64,000 bases of DNA from NCBI RefSeq assembly GCF_036588685.1, contig NC_086374.1:26280886-26344885 (forward strand), written 5' to 3'. Below, one piece after another: positions 32,954-44,722 of the stretch. The position numbers and the translations under genes are program-made. A model generated the notes under the pieces. The model was not told the origin of the DNA. It was given only the letters and a program-made list of their open reading frames with translations, and did not search any database. This stretch comes from Mytilus trossulus (Eukaryota; Mollusca; Bivalvia; Mytilida; Mytilidae). Numbering within the stretch: position 1 is the first letter of the stretch; each line of letters opens with the position of its first letter.

Positions 32954-34723
32954 TAGCTCATCTGGCTCAAAAGGCCAAGTGAGCTTTTCCCATCACTTGG
33001 CGTCCGTCGTCCGTCGTCGTCCGTCTGTCGTCCGTCGTTGTTAACTTTTACAAAAATCTCCTTCTCTTAAACTACTGGGCCAAATTAAGCCAAACTTGGC
33101 CACAATCATCATTGATGTATCTTGTTTAAAATTTGTGTTTTTTTTTACCCGGCCTACCAACCAAGATGGCCGCCATGGCTAAACATAGAACATAGGGGTG
33201 AAATGCAGTTTTTTTTTTAACTCAAAAACCAAAGCATTTAGAGCAAATCTGACACGGTAAAATTGTTTATCAGGTCAAGATCTATCTGCCCTGAAATTTT
33301 CAGATGAATCAGACAACCCATTGTTGGGTTGCTGCCCCTAAATTGGTAATTTTAAGGAAATTTTACTGTTTTTGGTCATTATCTTGAATATTATTATAGA
33401 TGGAGATAAACTGTAAACAGCAATAATGTTCAGCAAAGTAAGATTTACAAATAAGTCAACAGGACCAAAATAGTCAGTTGACCCCTTTAGGAGTTATTGC
33501 CCTTTATAGTAAATTTTTAACCATTCTTCGTAAATCTCCATTATCTTTTAAAAAAATCTTCTCCTCTGAAACTACCGGGCCAAATTAAACCAAACTTTGC
33601 CACAATCATCATTGATGTATCTAGTTTAAAATTTGTGTTTTTTTACCCGGCCAACTAACCAAGATGGCCGCTATGGCTAAAAATAAAACATAGGGGTAAA
33701 ATGCAGTTTTTGGCTTATAACTGTAAAATCAAAGCATTTAGAGCAAATCTGTCATGGGGGTAAAATTGTTTACAAGGTCAAGATCTATCTGCCCTGAAAC
33801 TTTTAGATGGATCGGACAACCCGTTGTTGGGTTGCTGCCCCTGAATTGGTAATTTTAAGGAAATTTTGCTGTTTTTGGATATTATCTTGAATATTATTAT
33901 GGATAGAGAAAAACTGTAAACAGCAAAAATGTTCAGCAAAGTAAGATTTACAAATAAGTCAACAGGACCAAAATGGTCAGTTGACCCCTTTAGGAGTTAT
34001 TGCCCTTTATAGTCAATTTTTAATCATTTTTCGTAAATCTTAGTGAACTTTTACAAAAATCTTCTCCTCTGAAACTACTGGGCCAAATTTTACCAAATAT
34101 AGCCAGAATCATTATTAGGCTATTTAGTTTAAAATTGTGTTTTGTGACCGGGCAAACCAACCAAGATGGCTGCTACGGCTAAAAATAGAACATAGGGGTA
34201 AATGCATTTTTTGGCTTATAACTCAAAAACCAAAGCATTTAGAGCAAATCTGACATGGGGTTAATTTGTTTATCTAGTCAAGATCTATCTGCCCTGAAAT
34301 GTTTAGATGAATCGGACAACTCATTGTTAGGTTGCTGCCCCTAAATTGGTAATTTTAAGGATATTTTGCTGTTTTGGGTTATTATCTTGAATATTATTAT
34401 AGATAGAGATAAACTGTAAACAGCAATAATGAACAGCAATTTAAGACAAAATAACCAAAAAACCCTAAGAAGTTATTGTCCTTTATAATCAATTTTTAAC
34501 AATTTTCATAAAATTTGTAAATTTTTACTAACATTTCCCACTGAAACTACACGGACAAGTTCATTATAGATAGAGATAATTGTAAGCAGCAAGAATGTTC
34601 AGTAAAGTAAGATGTACAAACACATCACTATCACCTAAACACAATTTTGTCATGAACTGTCTGCTTCCTTTGTTTAATTCACATATACCAAGGTGAGCGA
34701 CACAGGCTCTTTAGAGCCTCTAG
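32954..34723. mobile_element. 1.8-kb element with three 500-bp internal units and hairpin end
   Basis: Opens with a hairpin (AGCTCATCTGGCTC / GGCCAAGTGAGCT), then a CGTCCGT microsatellite (33000-33040). Three units of about 500 bp follow, starting near 33050, 33552 and 34053, each with 'actgggccaaatt', 'ccaaccaagatggc', 'gtcaagatctatctgcc' and 'gttgctgcccct'; a remnant of a fourth begins near 34525. It ends with AGGCTCTTTAGAGCCT and then CTAG. A terminal hairpin followed by CTAG is a Helitron-type 3' end. No helicase is present, so it would be non-autonomous. Confidence 0.7.
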
Positions 34724-35259
34724 TTGTTTCTATTATTTGATCTATGATTCCCATTTTTATAGAAAAAGCTATGTTAAATTAGAATTCGAAGTCGATCTTT
34801 TAATTTAGCAAGAATAATTGTATTGTAAGGGTAGAAAATCAAAGGTAAAAATTTTGTTTCAAAATTGCAGAGATTTTGATCTAAGATTTAGCTAGATCTT
34901 TAGAATTGTTATGAAGGTAAATACTTCTTCTTAAAGCTGTTACAGTATGATGCATTTTATGTGCAATAAATGGGCAATTCGGTTTCTGGAAAAAAAACCA
35001 GTTTAGATAGAAGTAGACCTACTGGTCCATGCCTACGTCAGATTTGTTCTAATGTATGTTGTTAAAAAGATATATTTTTATATATATAAAATTGCTGTTT
35101 TTCACTGCATTCTATTTGTAAATGTGACAGCCGTAATATTCATCCAAATGGAATAAAATGAAGATTTTGTCAATATTTTTAAGAGAACATGCCATTCTTC
35201 AAAACTTCATAGTTTAACATATCAGAAAAGATTTTACACAGGACTACACCGACGGATTC

Positions 35260-35470
35260 TAACTAAAATAATGAACACAACACGTTATAAATTTCATGCT
35301 TCCGAATTGCTATTTGGATTTACCTTCACCAGGAACGCACAAAACCCGATTATTTGAAAGGCATGGATGTTTAAGAACCGAAAACGTTGAAAAGCTATAA
35401 CCCAAAAAGGACATTAAAAATAGACAAATTCATTCAAGGCCAACTTCGACTGAAATAGTTGAAAAATTAG
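35260..35470. repeat. Probable dispersed repeat fragment
   Basis: 'cgacggattctaactaaaat', 'tcaccaggaacgcacaaaac', 'ccgattatttgaaaggcatg' and 'ggccaacttcgactgaaat' resemble a mussel interspersed repeat I recognise. There is no second copy in the window. Confidence 0.4.
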
Positions 35471-35919
35471 TTTCCGTATTAGTTGAAACAGTAGTTTCCG
35501 TATAATTAAAAAAATTATAAACTGAAAATGTATAATACTAGTTCTTTGTTATAAATCATGTGTGTACCGTTCACAGAGCCCTACCGAATAAGCTGAGCCC
35601 AACACTAAGCCTACATAAACATATAGTATTATAACTGTTTCCTTTCTTGGGTAAAATGTAGTAAACAGACTAAGTTTTTGCCTGATGAATCATAATTATA
35701 GAGGAAGTTGAAATAGATAAAATATTTGATGGGTAGTAACAACATCAAATCTAGGAATGTTTAAAACAAAATTTTATTTAAGGAAGATTTATGTAAAATA
35801 AACGCTGATCCCCATTTAGATGTTACATTGCAATATAACTTCATAATCGAATACATTTAGATGTCTCATTTAAGTACATACCAATAATTCAAATATTTAC
35901 ATTGAAGGTGGAGGTAGAA

Positions 35920-36185
35920 AGTAAAATCACAAAAATACTGAACTTCGAGGAAAATTTTATCGGAAAGTCCATAATCACATGGCAAAATCAAATAGCAAAA
36001 CGCATAAAAAAAACGAATGGACAAGAACTGTCACAATCCTGACTTGGTACAGGCATTTTGAAATGTAGAAAATGGTGAATTAAACCTGGTTTCATAGCGC
36101 TTTACCTCTCACTTTGTTGACAGTCTCATATCATTCCGTTATATTTACAATGATGCTTGAACCAAATAGACATAATAAATAAAAT
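35920..36185 (+). repeat. Dispersed repeat family D, copy 4
   Basis: 'aaaaatactgaacttcgagg', 'cggaaagtccataatcac', 'cctgacttggtacaggcatt', 'cctggtttcatagcgc' and 'gacagtctcatatcattccg'. A partial copy of its tail follows at 36370-36460. Confidence 0.75.
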
Positions 36186-36799
36186 AGTCAAAATATGGGT
36201 ACAGCAATCATCATCTTATAACAATTTTAATTGGAACAATTGAACAGAACACAAAAACATCTATCTACAAACACATTCATTACTTCGCGTGGGTGACGTT
36301 AGAAAATGATATACGTCACATATATAAACCACAGAATGACAACGAACATCTTTCATTTTCGACGACACAACAGGAAAAAGCCTGGTTTTATAGCGCTAAC
36401 CCTCTCACTTTGATGACAGTCTCATCAAATTCCGTTATATTTACATTGATGCGTAAATATTGTAGTGTAGATGCAACCTTATACCAGCACATATATCAAG
36501 CTGTGAATGTGTCTGCAATATAATTCATGGTTTTATTTCAATTTCGGTTTTATAGATAGTTCTGTGATTGCAGTTTGATGTAAAGCATGAACTATTGAAT
36601 TCAATTCATTGTGAGGTAATTCTACCAGGGGAAATTTTCATAATAAGTAAGGAAGATTTGAGTGCAACAGATTTAATACTTCAGGCTTTGTATTTTGTTT
36701 CCACAAAACAGGAATTTTTCACAACGCGCCAACATATCGCGTAACCTTGATATCATAATGCAGTGAGCAAGACTAATCTTAAATAAAAGTCTTAAATAG

Positions 36800-37000
36800 C
36801 AAATGAAAAACCCAAACACTCCAAATGAAGGGAAAACAACTGTCATATTCGTAACTTGGTATTACCATTTCCGTATGTAGAAAATGGTGCAATAAACCTA
36901 GCTTTATAAGGGTCTAACCTCTCACTTGTATGATAGTCGTATACAATTCCAGTAAATTGACATAGACGTATTGAACAGACATAATAAAAATAGAGGTACA
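36800..37000 (+). repeat. Dispersed repeat family D, diverged copy
   Basis: 'aacttggtattaccatttcc', 'gaaaatggtgcaataaacc' and 'gtatgatagtcgtatacaat', the same order of motifs as the copy at 35920. Confidence 0.6.
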
Positions 37001-38559
37001 TTAGTCAACATTGAGTTATAATGATTACCTATCACTATAAAGCAAACATATTGGCATATAGACATATGAAGTAAATTAGCAAAAATGAAAGATTAGAATA
37101 CAAAAAAATGACAACAGCAGAGCAACGCATTTGCAGTATTTTTGTGTACGAATAAGTACCGAGGCACGCCCAAATTATATCTAAAAAAGTGGAACATATA
37201 GAATGGTGGTAATTCTAAATAAACTACGTGTTATATGAAAAATATTTAAATGTTTTTATTTTTTAATTTATAGATAAAAATAACCTGTTTACATTTCATA
37301 ATGAGGAAATATACAGAAAAAAACCCACACCAACAATCTTTTCTATTAGCACTAGTGGTGTAGAAACAGTACTTTTATATTTTATCGTGAAAACTGCAGT
37401 GAAAAGAGAGAAACATTTAAAGCAGAATTGATAAGAAAATCGAGAACTACCAATAAGTCCACATTACTAATATGGTCCGTCGATTCTGTTTTTTTTGTAA
37501 TTTATGCCTTATAATGACTTTGTACTTCGATTTTGACAATCATCATGAAAACTATACTAGTTAGATAGAAAATATAAAGCATAAAAACATTATCTTTTAT
37601 TGCTCTTTAATGACGATTTTACCAAATGTTCGCGTTCTGCAAATCTTTTTCAAAACTAAAACAGATAAATAATAAAATAACCTATTTTAAAAAGTACAAA
37701 ATATAAAACAATACAAGTTCTAGAAATAACTCAATTGAGCGAAAGGAGTTATGCTTTTCAATGAGGGTTTAAAAAAAATCCTTTTTGTTTGTTGTCTTCA
37801 AAACTTTAAACAATAGATAGACACCTCGATCATGTTGATAGCAAAACATGAATTATATTCTAGTTTAAATATTGGAAAAGATTACAAACATTTTTGTAAA
37901 TTTTATTTTAACACACCCACGTATACATTTTCTGAAAACAATGGATTGTATAAAAGTTATCAACAAACTATTGGCCTAGATAAGGACAAAGGAAGTAAAT
38001 CAAAGACAGGTAAATATAGAATCAAAATATGGTAACTAATGTTGTATTTATTTTTTAAATAATTCATTGCATAAGTGCATTTGTGGTTTAAATAGGATGT
38101 TTCCCACAATTGGATCTGCAAGATTTTATATGTTTCGGTTATAAAACAATTCACAGTTGTAATAAACGTTGCAAACTTAAAAATAAAGTTCAATCGAGGT
38201 GAGTCAAATTGATAAATAAGAAATTTGCCGACGAGCTCAATCAAATTGTGAAAAAGCTTCACAAAATACTATTTTTAACTCAGTGAATCATATCAGTGGA
38301 ACTTTAACAAAAGGACTTCATACTTTCATAATCATATTTCACAACTATTGTTTAAGATGATCTCATTTTATCTATAAATGATGTTGGTGACTTAATTTAC
38401 TCTAAATGTTTTAAAGGTTCATGTGGACTCTTTGACTACAATGGCTGCGTTTTCACCCGAAATCACCTCTACGTATTAAAAATCAAATATGTGCATATGG
38501 AAATAATAAGAATAAGAATATATATTTAATATGGTGTTGCATTCAACTGTTTTCATTTG

Positions 38560-38740
38560 ATATGAACTCATCATAGATACCAGGACTAAATTTGAATATA
38601 AGCTGACGCGCTCGAATTAAAAAAAGTTAAAAAGGCCATAAAGTACGAAGTTGAAGAGCAATGAGGACGAAAATTCCTAAAAGTTTTGCCAAATACAGCT
38701 AAGGAAATGACGATTAAGTATTTCAGAGGTTATTTGACGT
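38560..38740 (-). repeat. Dispersed repeat family C, inverted copy
   Basis: 'aactcatcatagataccagg', 'gctgacgcgctcg', 'aaagtacgaagttgaagagc' and 'tttgccaaatacagctaagg'. Reverse complement of 11640-11865. Confidence 0.75.
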
Positions 38741-39049
38741 ATCTGAATCCTTGTTTCTTTTTTTACGTATATTGACTCTATTGTTCTATCTAAATGTATA
38801 CTGTATTGGTGGTCAATTTTAAAATATTGCTAACTTTAGACTTATGACGTCATGACGACATTTAACAACCACAGAGGAATCGCTGTAGAAGACAAAAAGA
38901 TATTTGCAAGTTTATCAGAAGGAGATTTCAAAAATTTATGTTAAATGCAGACGCTGACAATACAAGAAAGCTAACGCAACAAGCTATGATGTTGTTCCTA
39001 ATACATTATTTACTTATGTAAGATAAAGAATTAAGGACTTTCATTCAGT

Positions 39050-39265
39050 CAACACATCATATCATATTGACACTCGGAAACTCGTCCTCGGCCAATATAA
39101 TCTGAACAGGTCCATATATAACGTATTGACCTCGTCAGAAGTTCATAATATACAAATATAGCTTTTGTATAAGGGGATACAAGGATATGTTGACCTGAAA
39201 GAAGTATATTAACTGAGGACGAAGTCTGAGGTCGATATATCATGTATTGACCTCATAAAAAGGCT
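39050..39265. repeat. Locally repeated segment with 'tattgacctc' boxes
   Basis: Two direct boxes (ACGTATTGACCTCGTCAGAA and CATGTATTGACCTCATAAAA), plus CTCGTCCTCGG against CCTCAGACTTCGTCCTCAG when read backwards. It probably belongs to a palindromic repeat; there is no ORF of note. Confidence 0.45.
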
Positions 39266-40914
39266 ATATTTGTTATATTATTAATTTCAGATCATTATGC
39301 ATATTTTGTATCAAAATCGTCATTTGATTATGTTTGAGATATATCATATTGTCTCCTTGACAATAACAACCTATTAGTTGTTATCTAATTTTTATTTTTG
39401 TTTGTTTAACATCTTATGTATTTGAAGATTTTTTTCGTCAAATAATCGATCACAGATATCATTTGTTTCAAAACGTTTAACGATATCTTGAAATTCATTA
39501 CAAGACGTCACAAAGTAAATCTTTCTTTTTCAGATATTCTTAGAATAGCCGTGCAATGTGCTCTGTGCAATATGCTTTTTGCTATCCGCCGTTTTCCCTC
39601 TACCTTCGAAGATATTTTGACTATCCTTAAACGAATCAAATTTGTTAAAATATACGAATTAATAATATTGATATTATTAAATCCAATTAAAGGGCCCGTT
39701 TCTGAGAATATACATATTATGATTAATACAGTAATTTTACAGATATATTACATCAAATATAAATGATTAAATAACTCTACTCCATACTAGATGGTGTTTA
39801 ATATAAAGAAATTGAATATTTTGCCTCTCTAATACATGAAAAATAAAATGAAAATAGACTTCAACATTACTACATGTATATTGAGTTTTTGGAATGTACA
39901 TTGTCACTTATTTCAAAACAAGTATTTATAAATCTTGACACTGACATATTAACATTTTCAAACTCACATGACATCAACCAAATAAATTGTTCTTACTTTG
40001 AAATATAAGAGTACTTTTCCACATTAAATGCTTGCTTCGTTAAGAATAAAATCCTGTGCTTTTTCATATACAGTGCTTTCTATTATAAAATGTAACTTGT
40101 CTTCAACCTGCATATTTTTACACTGCACGCAACATATTTTATCTTTATAGATCTTTTTATATATACCTTCTCCATTGCTACCTAATGAGCACTGATTCAA
40201 AATTGAGTTAGGTCTTTTCGATACTAAAATTTAGAAACTTCACATAAATAAGCTTATTTTTAAAGATGTTTCTAAATTCAAAATACGTACGCAATTTTCC
40301 TCCTTTCAACGTTTGCATTATCGTCTATAGTATCTTTCCAATAAATCCTATATCTACTAATCAAAGTATTTCCAAATTTTCAACGTCAATACGTTCTATA
40401 TCAATATTAATACATTTTAAAATAAATACATAAATACAACATTACAATGCCAAGATGACTTGTTATATTTATGAGTGTGAATATTTATGAATAGGACGTG
40501 TTTTAACAGATGATCATTTTCTAAAACATTAATTCTTTGCAAAAACTTACGAATAGAACAAATAATGTCAATATACAATGGGGTACGACAAAACTCTCCC
40601 ATAACAGCTAAATTACAAGACTTTTACCCCGAGAATGTATTTGTAAAACTTAAGGTCTCGCAATCAAACTTACTATATGATTTAAGACATAGGCCCTAGA
40701 TAAATAAAATTCAAATGCATGCTCTGTACATCCTGTCATTTTATTATTGTGCCATATAGTAAAATTAAGTATTCTTGTCTCACTTTTTTGCTTATGTGCT
40801 TTGCCTACATGTCTTTTTGTGTGATAAAGATTATAACACAATGTTGACTTCTGAATCCCCAATTGTTGACATTTTTTTACCTTATATGTCTGTTTGGTTT
40901 GTTTACACATCGCT

Positions 40915-41160
40915 GTCACAATAATGAAATTGTATGCGATTTCCATACAAGGGAGAGGTTAAGCTAGCTACAAACCCAGGTTCAATACACCATTTTCTAC
41001 ATAAGAAAATGTATGTACCTTCTACATAAGAAAATGCATGTACCAATTCAGAAATATGACTGTTGTTTTCAATTCGTTTTATATGTTTGAGCTTTTGATT
41101 TATTAGAGAATTGTCCGGTTTCAATATTCCTCGAATTCGATATTTTGTGATTCTACTTTT
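40915..41160 (-). repeat. Dispersed repeat family D, inverted copy
   Basis: Reads backwards as the family: 'gtacatgcattttcttatgt', 'ttgtccggtttcaatattcc' and 'cgaattcgatattttg'. It includes a 26-bp duplication of 'tacataagaaaatg.atgtacc'. Confidence 0.65.
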
Positions 41161-41279
41161 TTTTTTTTTTATTAAAACTGAATTTTGATATGATCTTTAT
41201 GCCGCCCCTGCCAGAAGATGTTAAAATTAAATATAGGTAAAGTTTCATATTTCCGTCTACTGTCAATGTAAAATCACAC

Positions 41280-41430
41280 TCATTTGCATTTTTTTTTGTG
41301 CGTGTTGCTCAGTCTTTGTTTTTTCAGTTGTTTGTCCGTTTCACATTTTCTTTTTGACCGTTGTCACTTATTTTTTTGACTAATGAGTTTGGATGTCACT
41401 TTGGTATCTTTCGCCACTTAAAACATGTCC
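41280..41430 (+). repeat. Family E fragment
   Basis: 'gtgttgctcagtctttg', 'ttgtccgtttcacattttc', 'gactaatgagtttggatgtc' and 'actttggtatctttcgcc'. Confidence 0.6.
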
Positions 41431-42020
41431 TTTGTACTATTTATTAAATTAAAAAAAAAAATCCCAATACTTATACATATAATTATATGCAGTTAAATAG
41501 GAAAGTAAATGTCAATACATTATCCGATTTTTGTATCGAGAAATGCTTCAAAATCTAATAAACCCTTAGGTTTTTCTAGTAATTTCGTAGAATAATCAGT
41601 TTCTCAATTGAACTTTAAGTTTCTTTACAGCTTGCTTTTATACAACAATAATTCCTTTGAAAGAACCATTAAGGAAATGACCTCAAGGTTGACTCCAACT
41701 AGGTAATCACGATTTTTTTCTTTTATTATCCTGTGTTTTAAAGACAGTCAAAACTGTATAGGTCATTGAAGAAGTTCTCCGACTACAACGGGAGTTTATA
41801 AGTCACAGTATCAAATAGAAGGGAAACAATCGGTTCTATAAAGACACGACGAAGCAATTATTATTGTCTTAGTCAATACAATCGATGCATTTAATTCAAT
41901 AAAGTATTGATAGAATTCATAACATTTGTTGTTGTGTGGTGAATTGTATAAATTAAATTTAAATTACTGATGACGCAATTATTTAATTTATTTAGAATTA
42001 TTGTTTTATGTTTTTTGCAG

Positions 42021-42040
42021 TAATAAAGATAGCAGGTCAT
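42021..42040 (+). CDS. STRA6: STRA6-like exon 1: 5' leader ending in AT of a split start codon
   Basis: The acceptor-like TTTTTTGCAG| precedes TAATAAAGATAGCAGGTCAT, then a strong donor |GTAAGTATT. In the frame of the next exon it contains TAA, TAA and TAG, then GTC, then AT; AT plus G of exon 2 makes ATG. It may be an internal leader exon or the end of a longer first exon. Confidence 0.5.
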
Positions 42041-44687
42041 GTAAGTATTCATCAGACAAATTGCTGAAATGATAAGCATTCTTTTGAAATATTAACCTTA
42101 AATTGATTGTAAATATCATTCTAATTTTTTAAAATGTGTTTTATTCCGTATAGATCGAAGCATGAATTTTCTTAAAAATACTTACAGTTCAGATAGCTGT
42201 AAAAATTTTGATATAATGAAATATCAATACCAACTTCGAAAATAGCCACCACCCCGACTAAAAATAAAAAGTTTTGAGAACAAAAATTTAAAATAATTTC
42301 TGAAACACATATCAGCAGCAAACATGTTTTCGTGCTTTACATAGATAGAAATAAAAATATATGACAATTCTTGTGAAAAGCTAGTAGCTATCAAACGTTC
42401 TTGGAAACCTTTAAAATGACGTTTATAGTTGTGATATATATGACCACAACACCAGCAAACATTTTAACAAACAACGAATCACCATTATTACTACAAAATG
42501 TTTGCTAAAGTATTTATCGAGTTAATTCTAAAAGTTCTACGGTTGTTAACAAAAATGAGTTAATTTATATACTGCATATGACCGAAACAAGATCTTCGAG
42601 CCTCTATTGCGTTAATATTTTAGATTTCCCTATTCTACTATTTTGAAAGATTTCTATTCAGTGTATCTGTTTGTTAATAATTTTGTCGTTATATATTCCG
42701 TACTTCAAGACATTTTTTGATAGCAACAATCATCTCTTAGCCATAGCAGTACACGTAAAATTTAAAATAAGCTCCATACATAATGTGTTTTGTTTATATT
42801 TTAGGTCTTCAAACAATGCTACTGCTGTATCTCCCGATGATACGATAACGGACCTATCACTTGGGGCACTGGGCATAGCTGTAAGTAGCTTCATATAAAT
42901 CAACAATATTAATGACACTTTTCAAGTATATTCTATGCGGTAAAAAATACATCAGGTTAAAGTTTTGTAACGGTACCTAATCATGAACTTGAGGTCACTA
43001 AAATTGGTACATATGTTCATTTTAATGTTAACATTTGTCCCATTTATACCAAAATGGGTTTTACTCTGATTTTACCAATTACTGTACAGACAAAAACGTA
43101 GCGTGAACGGGGCAGGATTTCCTGTGGATTCCTGCTTTAAATATTTTTTGAGTAAACTTAAAAAAGTATTTGTCATAACTGAATTACTATCAAGATCGTG
43201 TTGAAATATATTCAAACATCATATTTGTATCTTTGCACATTATATAATTTGACAAGTGTTCATCAGCTTACACAGTATCTCTCGAGCCAGACAACACAAC
43301 CACCTAGGCTTCATAGATATATATACATTGTATATATGTTGCATATAGATGAATGGAACCGCTACTTTTCCAAAGAAAGTTGAAAAGTTTGTTTATCCTA
43401 TACATAATTGTTAAGTATCGACCCATTTTGAAAGGTACATTCCTTAAAGACCCTGTCACACCTTATCGGATAGCGCGAACGTACGCCGAACCGATAATTA
43501 TTTTGAACCCGTTTATGTCTGTAAGACGTCCGTTATCATTCGTTAATTATCCGTCCATATCACTTTCATGTCCTTCTAGTGTTCGTTTTATCTGGTAACG
43601 TCCGTGCTGTCCGGTGGAAAATTTTGAGCGTGTTCAAAACTTTGAACCGAAGTCAGATAAAACGGATAAAGTGTCCGTTGAACGTCCGGTACTCGTCCGT
43701 TCTATTTCCGTTTTGTATTCGTTGTTTCTCCGTTATACATCCGTTGGAGGTCACAATTATAACAATTTTTTCTCTTCGTAAATTTTACGGACGCCATCAC
43801 GAGTTGGTTGACCGTTATCAAATAACCGTTTCACAAATGATATCGGACATTTTCCTTACGTCGTAACTACAATCTCCTTCCCTTTCATGAATGTGACCTA
43901 CCGAATAAGACTATTTACCGGATTTGATATCACATAAGCAACACGACGGGTGCCACATGTGGAGCAGGATCTGCTTACCCTTCCGAAGCACTTGAGATCA
44001 CCCCTAGTTTTGTTGGGGTTCGTGTTGTTTATTCTTTGGTGTCATGTTGTGTCATGTGTAGTATTGTTTCTCTGTTTGTCTTTTTCATTTTTAGCTATGG
44101 CGTTGTCAGTTTGTTTTAGATTTATGAGTTTGACTATCGCTTTGGAATCTTTCGTCCCTCTTTTATAGTCTCATCAGTAATGATTCAGATATACACGTTT
44201 GAATATCCAGAACTTAATAAAATCTCTGAAAAGATCAGAGACGGATTTAGAGGGTGGCCAGGGGATCCGAGCCCCCTTTTTCTGGAGGAAAAAATGGTTG
44301 CTTTTATAGAAAATCACTGAAGCAACCCTTGAGAGGGTCCCCTTTTAGGTAGTCAATAGGCCTTCACTAATGAAAATTTCTGGATCCGCCAGTGAAGATT
44401 ATAAAACCGATAGAACCTAAAATTGTAAATAAACCCGGATAAAAAAATTAGAGAATGCAAGCTGGAGGAACATTCTATAATTCAATTTTATATTCGAAGA
44501 TTTAGAACAACAAAATTTAGAACAATAAAATAATATCTGTATTTACATGCAATTGTATTTAACTACTAATCTGTAGACACTCTAAGAGATTACTGTTAAC
44601 ATATTTTATTAAAGAAATTGTTATATATATAGCAACAAGGGTAAAGACATAAATATTACTGTTAACATATTTTCATTAAAAAAATTG

Positions 44688-44722
<35 letters not shown>

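Larger units (their letters stand above)
27705..42020. other. 14-kb intergenic stretch, repeat-dominated
   Basis: Between the EF-hand gene and the STRA6-like gene, both on the plus strand. Individual repeats and palindromes are listed separately. The remainder (34740-35250, 37010-38550, 39270-40900, 41440-42000) is AT-rich with scattered short ORFs that lack recognisable domains or matched splice sites. No gene can be supported. Confidence 0.55.

Noticed and set aside
32990-33045. CGTCCGT-rich stretch as a CpG-island promoter
   Set aside because: It is a short microsatellite inside a repeat element and recurs in similar repeats (30830-30860), with no gene downstream.
39488-39766. 92-codon ORF with several Cys and Ile-rich segments
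   Set aside because: Acceptor-like CAG near the start, but no matching donor or partner exon and no recognisable domain.
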